From Trichobilharzia szidati (taxonomy: Eukaryota > Platyhelminthes > Trematoda > Strigeidida > Schistosomatidae), in NCBI GenBank assembly GCA_944472155.2, contig OX235272.1:79986020-80050019 (forward strand): DNA of 64,000 nucleotides, given 5' to 3'. The position numbers and the translations under genes were made by a program. Shown piece after piece: positions 57,311 to 64,000 of the stretch. The notes beneath the pieces were generated by a model, which worked only from the letters and a program-made list of their open reading frames with translations, did not search any database and had not been told where the DNA came from. Position 1 is the stretch's first letter; the number at the start of each line of letters is the position of its first letter.

Positions 57311-57868
57311 GATCTAGTTCAATACTAGAATCGGTCAACTTGCAATGAATAAAGAGCGGTAATGCGAATAAAGTTTGAGAAAAAATGCGGTCATGATTGT
57401 TTTCAAACCTCCCTAACTAAATATTTCAGCGTGCTTGGAGAGTATTGACAAACAACTTTTAGCATCCTTAAACAGCATGAAACACCGCAATAAATTAAAG
57501 ATAGAGCCATTCTAAGACATTTTTATCAGGAAACTAATTTTAGAAATTAAATTAACCAACGCAAAAACGAACGGTTGATAATTTCTGGAAACTATATAGG
57601 GAGCCAGAACAAACTTTTTTACCACTTGTAAGTTCACCTAAACTCAACAGACGGTAGTGATAACCAGATTCGTAATGAAACCACTGGTATAAAGCAACAA
57701 AAAATTGAAGTGATTCGGTACATCTTAACTAAGTTGCCTCGCCATTTCATATTACGAAATACCTTTCCTTCAATGAGTTCAAGTGCTGTCTTAATAAGTA
57801 ACAAAAACAGCATAATCTGCAATAGAAAATATTTTCAAAATTTACACAAACAAATGATAAAAAAACAT
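57311..57868. other. Region downstream of UBL5
   Basis: Would hold the UBL5 3' UTR on the minus strand. No clear AATAAA was found in the first 100 bases. No other gene. Confidence 0.35.
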
Positions 57869-58090
57869 TCATTGATAGTACAGCTCCAGATTCATTCCAT
57901 CATTGATTTCATAGTCTTGCAGGGTAATATGGTCCTTAAATATAGTGTACCACTTTTTTAACACGATACGTTCCCAATTAGTACCAGTTTGAGCGGCGAT
58001 TAGTTTCTTAAGATCACCAACTTTATCAGTTGGATTACACTTGATGCGCACCTTCTTCCCAAGTCTGTCATTGCATGTTATCTCAATCAT
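57869..58090 (-). CDS. UBL5: Ubiquitin-like protein 5 (Hub1)
   Basis: Complete 73-residue protein, the family's exact length, ATG to TGA in one exon. Starts [18 protein letters not shown] and ends [10 protein letters not shown], with [10 protein letters not shown] in the middle, as in animal UBL5. There is no C-terminal di-glycine; the tail ends in Tyr-Tyr-Gln, so it binds partners non-covalently. Asp22, the residue that contacts HIND motifs of splicing factors (Snu66), is present. The family acts in the nucleus in pre-mRNA splicing and has a role in the mitochondrial stress response. It lies 99 bp downstream of DTD2 on the same strand with a good splice acceptor between them, suggesting an mRNA capped by trans-splicing. 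Confidence 0.97.
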   Translation of the reverse strand: MIEITCNDRLGKKVRIKCNPTDKVGDLKKLIAAQTGTNWERIVLKKWYTIFKDHITLQDYEINDGMNLELYYQ

Positions 58091-58125
58091 GTCGAGCTAC
58101 CAAATTTTCTCAAGATATAGCTAGA

Positions 58126-58127
58126 CT
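58126..58127 (-). promoter_or_regulatory. Candidate 3' splice acceptor upstream of UBL5
   Basis: On the minus strand a pyrimidine-rich run (ttttctgtgtttttgtcata) ends in cag and is followed by tctag. Cutting here leaves a 35-nt 5' UTR before the UBL5 ATG. With no room for a promoter of its own, spliced-leader addition is a reasonable reading; a cis-spliced 5' UTR is the alternative. Confidence 0.5.
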
Positions 58128-58189
58128 GTATGACAAAAACACAGAAAATAAAAAGTCAAGATTAATTATTATTACACATTCATTGCACA

Positions 58190-58663
58190 TTACAGTTCGA
58201 TAGTATGGGTGAAAGGCCCATTAGTCTCTAAGCTCAAAATTTGCCGAATTCCAAATGTTCCATAAAAAAATTTACATGATTTAGATGACCACGAGGGATT
58301 ATTTTTTAGATATGAGTCACAAAATCTGACTAGCCGAGGGTATAGTAACTCGGCAGTTGTCCTGGGTACAGCAGAATGGTACTGAAAGCATTTTCCCTTC
58401 AGTTTTCCAGCAAGACAAAATTGAGGAACAATAAGCAAGTCACATGGACTGTCAACCACTGACACAAGTTTGTTGTTTTCATCAGATATAAGACGGACTG
58501 TACAAATTGTTTCAGCTACCCTTTGTAAGTCCTCATCAGAACACTCCTTTAGGAAGGCAACGTAGGCTATAAGTCCTTTGTCAATGCATGCTTCGGGAAT
58601 ATCACCCTCAACCAATAACTTTGCTGATGAGCAACATTGGAAGACAATCTTGACAGAAGACAT
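58190..58663 (-). CDS. DTD2: D-aminoacyl-tRNA deacylase 2 (animal-specific tRNA deacylase)
   Basis: Protein of 157 residues in a single exon. I chose ATG 58663 (MSSVKIVFQCC) because the eight upstream in-frame codons contain no ATG. The family removes wrongly attached amino acids from tRNA in the cytosol (animal DTD2/ATD corrects L-Ala mischarged on tRNA-Thr). Signature segments: LLIVPQFCLAGKLKG (76-90), the family's P-Q-x-x-L-x-G active-site loop; YGTFGIRQILSL (134-145); and LETNGPFTHTIEL (145-157), holding the Gly-Pro pair that serves as chiral filter. The length fits the animal family (about 160-170). It is upstream of UBL5 on the same strand; a divergent reading frame begins 170 bp away. 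Confidence 0.93.
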   Translation of the reverse strand: MSSVKIVFQCCSSAKLLVEGDIPEACIDKGLIAYVAFLKECSDEDLQRVAETICTVRLISDENNKLVSVVDSPCDLLIVPQFCLAGKLKGKCFQYHSAVPRTTAELLYPRLVRFCDSYLKNNPSWSSKSCKFFYGTFGIRQILSLETNGPFTHTIEL

Positions 58664-58833
58664 AGTAACGTACCTAATAAGGTTCAAAAACGCGGTTGAA
58701 CACTCTCATGTCCAATATCCACTTCACAGCCTATTGTTATATAAATAAGAATTCCTATCAATCCAGAAAACATATAACGCAATTTTATTGAAAATTATTG
58801 ACAAAAAATTTACCGAGCGAAATTTCAACCAAC
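58664..58833. promoter_or_regulatory. Short space between DTD2 and a divergent open frame
   Basis: 170 bp between the DTD2 ATG and an ATG on the other strand. If the plus-strand frame is real, this is a bidirectional promoter. No convincing TATA element was identified. Confidence 0.3.
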
Positions 58834-58992
58834 ATGCCGGATAAGTCCAGCCAACCGAATTTATCGCCATCAATCCTTGGTACAGAAATAGCAGCCTCTG
58901 GTCTTCTGGGATTTTTGGCCTTTTCATTGCCGCTACTCGCTTGTTGTAGTTGTGACAGACTCAGAGGGAAGTGGGTAGGGAGCTATATATGA
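58834..58992 (+). CDS. Possible first exon of an unrecognised gene
   Basis: ATG 58834 (context accaacATG) opens a frame MPDKSSQPNLSPSILGTEI followed by a hydrophobic stretch (SGLLGFLAFSLPLLACC) that could be a membrane segment; stop at 58990. A GT at 58975 (gtgg/gtaggg) could be a splice donor. I do not recognise the protein and found no clear following exon. It may be chance. Confidence 0.25.
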   Translation: MPDKSSQPNLSPSILGTEIAASGLLGFLAFSLPLLACCSCDRLRGKWVGSYI

Positions 58993-60429
58993 AGGGTTGT
59001 TTGTTGTCTATGTTTTGACCACTGCAGTGACCAATGTTTATGCCTTTGTCTGTTAGTGTTTTGTGTAGATGAATATAGTGACATAATGATATCAATGGTG
59101 ACCGCGAAAAACTGATCTCTCAGAAGAAAAATGAAAACAAATAAATGAAAAAATAAGCTAGGTAGAAAATTATTACATGGTAGATTTATAGGTATGAGGG
59201 ATTTCGCCTTGTCTAGCCTAGTAGAAAACCCGTTGTTACTGTGCAGAGTGTGACGGCTGAATTGCACTATGTTCATGTGGTTTGTCTTTTATGATTGTCT
59301 AGCCCGATGATGCAGTAGCCATGACCACTAGAAAATATTCCAGCATCAGGAAACTTGAAGGAAAAAGAACTTGATAATGATTGGTCTTCTGCCTTGGGAT
59401 AAACGACCTCTCATGGATCAAAGCAAGGTTGTACTTAATGAACTTATAGACGTAAATAATTATAATAATTATTATAATTATTATAATTAAATAATATAAT
59501 AATTATACGATCTTACTAGAGACGATTACGTCATCTCTCAGGAAGTGTCTGTAAAAGTTCAGGAACCGAATTTCAGTCCTTTTCGCTATACAGTTTGTTT
59601 CAAAGGCTAGTTATCTTCTTTAATGTTTTCCTTGGTGTCTTCAGGAGAAGACAGATATCGACGTTTACGGAGGTTGCTCTGTACAGAAAGTCAAGTACTT
59701 ATCCTGTAGCTCCAAAAGCACTTGTTCTGCTGAGACCAGAGACATATCAAAACACTAAATTGATCGTCCTAATTACCCGATACTTTCGGAAACACAGGCG
59801 TCGAGCGACGATGATTTCTTAGCTATCTAGGAAACGCACATGAACGGGAGAATGTGACACGTCAGAGTCCAAAGCGGTATGGATGCCTAACCACGTACCA
59901 TAAGTACACTTAAGAAGTGAAGACCAGCACTCATTGTTGAATTAATTTTGCTGTAGACCGATAATTTTGGGGAATTATTTACCGTTATACATCCTTTCTA
60001 AGATGTCACTGTCTCTTTTAAAAGTAGAGAGGTGTTGGTGTTATGTGTCAAAATTTTGGGTCAAAGAAGATTTGCACAGCCGTAGAAAAATTTCCGGGAT
60101 CAGCGTGTTAGGCGTTTAGATGGCCATCTGGGATAGGCAAGTTGAAAGACATTTTGTTGACTTGCACACCACCTTCCCAGGTTGCTAGGTACGTATTCAG
60201 TCTACACGAATCTTCCAAAAGTTTCAGCGCTTCCCAAATCTTCTAATTATCTACATGTAGACTCAGAAGGAGTGGTAGGTCATTAGTGAGCAGTAAGAAC
60301 ATCAGAGTTCTCAAGCCTCCAGAGGATGAGATGAACTAAGAATTGAATTTCATGAACCACAAAAGAAATAAACCGGCAATTTTCATTCGACCTTTCATGA
60401 AGAAAAGTGTCATGCTGAAGTGTTAAACC
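58993..60429. other. Gene-free stretch
   Basis: A palindromic AT-rich tract (ataattataataattattat) lies near 59456-59512. The GC content rises after about 59520, and decayed retroelement sequence is likely, but no frame could be assigned. Confidence 0.35.
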
Positions 60430-60539
60430 TCTTCGAGAAATCAAGCAACACCATCTGAACTAGGGTATTCATATCTCGCCACGATGTTTAATCACCACTC
60501 AACTTCAACTGATACCGACGTGTGCTTGATAGTATAGGT

Positions 60540-60775
60540 CGCTCCAAGGGGAAGTTCTCTATAACATTGATCAATCAGTTTGTTCAGTACCTTCCACCCT
60601 ATGGAGGGTAATGCTATGGGCATTCATAATGCGAAGTTTCGTCAGTCTGCAGCTATCTGCTGAGATGATGAAATTTTTCCACCTCCTGCGGAATTTCCTT
60701 GAGCTTATAGATTGTTGAAATAGGTCCTGTGTAAGGCAGCTGACTGGCCCCGTGCCATTTAACGACCTTATACAC
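60540..60775 (-). pseudogene. Remnant of a CR1/jockey-like RT
   Basis: In one minus-strand frame: LTQDLFQQSISSRKFRRRWK. After a frameshift: MPIALPSIGWKVLNKLID. This fits the RT order L..LF..SI....P..WK, then YRPI.L....K..E.LI, of non-LTR elements other than the RTE-like ones above. Short and damaged. Confidence 0.5.
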
Positions 60776-62489
60776 ACACTACTGGTCAACCTGGTTACTT
60801 TACTGCACAGAATATTTCAAGTGAAAGTGGCATCGATGAGAGTGTACCAACTAAAAAGGCTCTAAACGCACGCTTATAAGGCTGGTGCTACTGCTGGGAG
60901 ATCAGTATCTGCAGCTCATATGAATATGAACTGCAACCAGCTCGAAAATATCAAAAGACAGACATACAAATAGAGGATTGTTTATTGTCACGCAAATTAG
61001 ACTTCTGATCTTATAGCTCCAGCACCCTGCTGAAATGCAAGCAACTAGACCAAAGTTGGGATTCTAACATCCAGCGGAAACGGAACCAATTTGAATATGC
61101 TATGTTATTAGACAATCATTCAATGCTAACAACACTGACAATAGACACTTGACGACCCTAATTTATGGTGCAAGCCGTTTCGAGCGATAATGTCTTACTC
61201 ATTACCTAAATTACTCATCTTCCTGAGTGTAAATGGTGGATGTTCGTTGTTATGCTCTATATAGTAGTAAGCGGGAGATTCTACCCAGCACATGCTTGGC
61301 AAAGCCATTGGTGAAAAGGCACCATATCGGACTAAAGAGTTCAGTGTGTGGCGTGCCCGCCGTGTGCATACATCTGGGTTGATTGCAAAAAAGACGACAA
61401 CTCCACCCACTTCGTTATAATCCCCATTATTCGTATACAGAACCATGTCAGTAAAATTATTTTAGAACTCAGGTTGCAGTTGCCAGAGTTTCGCTAGTTT
61501 TCCGCCCAAACACTTTTGTTTCTGTATAAGCACCAGATAAAAGCCCCATTACTTTGATTAGTAATTATTTGACTAGCTTTTAAGGAAACTACTGAACAGA
61601 GGGTTAGTCTTTGAATTAGTTGGCTGATTTTAGCGGATTCGACCTGTTGCAGTATTTTCTCGTAGTTTTGTCAAGTTAATTAGATTACTATGATTGTAAC
61701 CTTTTACCTTTCTCCAAACCATAGTGTGACTGAGGCATGAGCATGAAAAGTAATCTACGTCTTCTGATTCCAGCTGTTTTTAAATCGACTCCCCAGTATC
61801 GTATGTTTCCTCCGTCCTCGCAATGACCTTAAAATGCTATTGGAGTACCATAGACAGATATCATGCTGAGTGGAATTTTGCTGCGAGTAGCTGTATGGAG
61901 TTAAATGATGCATGCTGACTGTGCTTGCTGAAGGGTGGCGTCCCGCATCTACTAATTACCAAATGGAGGAACAGCTACCCTCACTGCCGGAAATTGTTAG
62001 TATGCGTCCATTCAGGATTGCTGGTCTCAAGTGTCCGGACGTCAGGTGAATCACAAGAGCAGAGAGTAACAATTTCGACGTTAGTCTAACAATTCTCCTG
62101 ATAGCCCAAGGCTTATTGATCCTTATTCTTGGATCCGAAAATATCCCTTCACTAAGACTTGTGATTATTTAAAGACTCTTTCAACTTCTTTATACGAGCT
62201 CACTGTTGACTAGGAGGCCAGATGGTTGCGTTGCTAGAAAGACTTTGTGCTAGTTTCCTGCTGGCTTCATCCACGTATAACACTCTTGAGTTTGTGTGGC
62301 TATCTATCCTGCTAAAATTGCTTTTTTGTCACACTACGTGCTGGCTGTTTGGAATGACCTACCTAACCGGTTGGCTATGCTGCTCTTGAGACTACCTCCA
62401 ACTACTGAAGCAGGGATGTAAAGCATATGGCCGTTCAAGGATGTATTTCCTAACCATATTATGAAGAAAAAATAAAGGCACACGGTCTC
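60776..62489. other. Gene-free stretch
   Basis: No supported gene. An ATG-to-stop frame of 83 codons at 61195-61446 (minus) is unrecognised. The sequence is less AT-rich than average and may be old mobile DNA. Confidence 0.35.
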
Positions 62490-63416
62490 ACCACAACGCA
62501 GTTAGACAGACAGTAGGCAACGATGAAACAGGCATAAAATGGACCCACACAAAAGACTTAGAGGATCTGGACTTCACCAATGATATACGTCTGATCTCCC
62601 ACAAATTGGAAGATATGCAAGTGAAAAGCAACAAGTTGGCAGAAGAAGCATGAAGAGAAGAGAGGACTTCAGGTGAGCATAGAGAAAACACAGGTGATGA
62701 AGATTCCTGACCAACAGCAAAAGTAACTACAACAGACAACAATCAGCATAAATGGGCGAAATATGAATGAAGCAACCTCCTTTACCCACCCACCTACCTA
62801 CCTACCTGGAAAGCATCGTCTCAACTACAGGCGGACGGAACTGATGAGAATATCAAAGCACGGATCCGGAAAGCAAGGCAAGCTTTCATCACTCTCAGGT
62901 CTATGTTGGGATCAACAGGACTAACTGACTCAGCATGAAAATGAAAATAAGATCCAAATTTTCAACTCCAATGTGTAGTCAGTGCTAGTCGCCATATGTA
63001 CGAGGGCCACTTAAACAAACTACAGACATTCATCAACAGCTGTCTTCGTCCAGTACTCAAGATCAGATGGCCGGCCAGAACAGATCAGCAACAGGAAGGG
63101 ATCTCTGGGAGAGAACCAACCCAGCAGGAACCGGTTGTACAACAAGTATGCAGTAAGAATGGAGGTGGATTGACCATACTCTCAGAAAACAAATCATCAA
63201 GCGACATCACACGACAGGCCATTACTCTAGTCGAGTCCGAATGGGGAGTGGCGGGTCGGTAGCCGATTTGAGGGTGACATGGAAGAGGTCATACGAAAAG
63301 GAGATGAAAGTATGTGGACAGACATGGAGACATGTAATGAAAACGTCAGCGGATAACCGAACGCAACGGAGACGGTTGAAGCCCTATGTTTCTCTAGGAA
63401 TTAAAGGAAGAAATAA
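62490..63416 (+). mobile_element. RTE-like retrotransposon, 3' part
   Basis: Begins at VRQTVGNDETGIKWTHTKD, then LEDLDFTNDIRLISHKLED (ADD changed to TND). Continues with the cctacctacctacctgg marker of this subfamily, NKLQTFINSCLRPVLKIRWP, and the tail gaagccctatgtttctct, ggaagaaataatgatg. Frameshifts throughout. Confidence 0.87.
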
Positions 63417-63689
63417 TGATGTAATGCAGCTTAGATAAAAAAGTTGATTGTCGAAAGCGAAGCGACAAATTTTGCTGGTCCACTGCAGCTGTCTTTGATG
63501 GAATTAGTTTACTTTGGCACAAGTAGGTACTTGTGAAAATCTTTGACAACTCGATGGAAAGGATGTTCAATCAGCCCACTGCCAATGATCGAACAGTTTC
63601 TCTCTTTTTAATAATTTTTTAGTACGCGAAGATACTGTACTTTGGCCGAGACGGATTAAGATTCATGCAGTGATGGTGTAAAGACGTAA
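63417..63689. other. Gene-free stretch
   Basis: Nothing recognised. Confidence 0.3.
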
Positions 63690-63770
63690 TAATAATAATT
63701 TATATTTTCATATAAACATAAATTTACATGAAAATGCATGCCATTTTTACAGGCACGATCAAGTATGATA
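63690..63770 (-). repeat. Dispersed repeat, partner of 38160-38240
   Basis: Minus strand: gatcgtgcctgtaaaaatgg, catgcattttcatg, ending in (ATT)n. Confidence 0.65.
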
Positions 63771-64000
63771 CAATGTCAAATAGTAGATTGTCTACAAGTT
63801 AGTAATGTTTGAACAGCTAAATATTTGATATATGTATAAATACACTCATTGTCTGACCCATGTCGTATCATTATTGAATTAAACAGTAGTCCTCCAGGTT
63901 GCGCAGGAAAATCGACTTCATTTCGTCTTCAACCCGTAGTTGCAGGCATACGATAACCAACCAATATTGAGGTAAGTACAACGTTTACAGGGGATAGTAA
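63771..64000. other. Window end, no feature
   Basis: Nothing recognised before the window ends. Confidence 0.3.

Noticed and set aside
61195..61446. 83-codon ATG-to-stop frame on the minus strand
   Set aside because: No recognisable motif, no neighbours or splice context, and it lies in a region with retroelement debris; its length is possible by chance.

Overview
The window looks like the genome of a schistosome (blood fluke, Schistosoma or a close relative). The DNA is AT-rich. It is crowded with Penelope-like elements (PLEs), RTE-like non-LTR retrotransposons and tRNA-derived short repeats, several of which carry hammerhead-ribozyme folds of the Sm-alpha kind. The only two confident host genes, UBL5 and DTD2, are animal-type. 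The species cannot be fixed from this sequence alone.

Layout. 1-13.6 kb: truncated RTE copies, tRNA-derived SINEs, PLE tails, a 369-bp (AACT)n tract inside an RTE copy, and an inverted pair of Sm-alpha units. 14.0-21.1 kb: a PLE of one lineage (here called D, minus strand) is split by a 5.75-kb insertion made of two almost identical full-length PLEs (lineage A) placed head to head. Both have an open 899-codon frame with reverse transcriptase (RT) and GIY-YIG domains, and the whole pair sits between 12-bp target-site duplications (TSDs). 22.3-25.4 kb: a nearly complete but frameshifted PLE (lineage B) between 15-bp TSDs. 26-31 kb: a Ty3/gypsy tail, a 1.5-kb RTE copy with its TSD, and another RTE copy inserted into a SINE. 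33-40 kb: a long inverted repeat with a third tRNA/hammerhead repeat, then a long stretch without recognisable genes. 40.7-44.9 kb: two more PLEs (lineages C and E). 45.4-51.5 kb: three large decayed RTE copies. 52.7-53.3 kb: a GC-rich block. 54-57 kb: no genes seen. 57.9-58.7 kb: DTD2 and UBL5, same strand, 99 bp apart. 59-64 kb: decayed retroelement pieces.

How the parts relate. DTD2 (proofreading of mischarged tRNA) and UBL5/Hub1 (splicing modifier) are packed closely enough, with a good 3' splice acceptor between them, to be a candidate trans-spliced pair. The mobile elements form partnerships. The SINE2 family shares its 3' tail with the RTE elements and is probably moved by them. Five PLE lineages carry hammerhead-like folds next to their ends, with compensating changes in stem I. 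The three PLE insertions whose boundaries are defined by TSDs all contain an inverted piece of themselves, which points to a common template-jumping or twin-priming route of integration.
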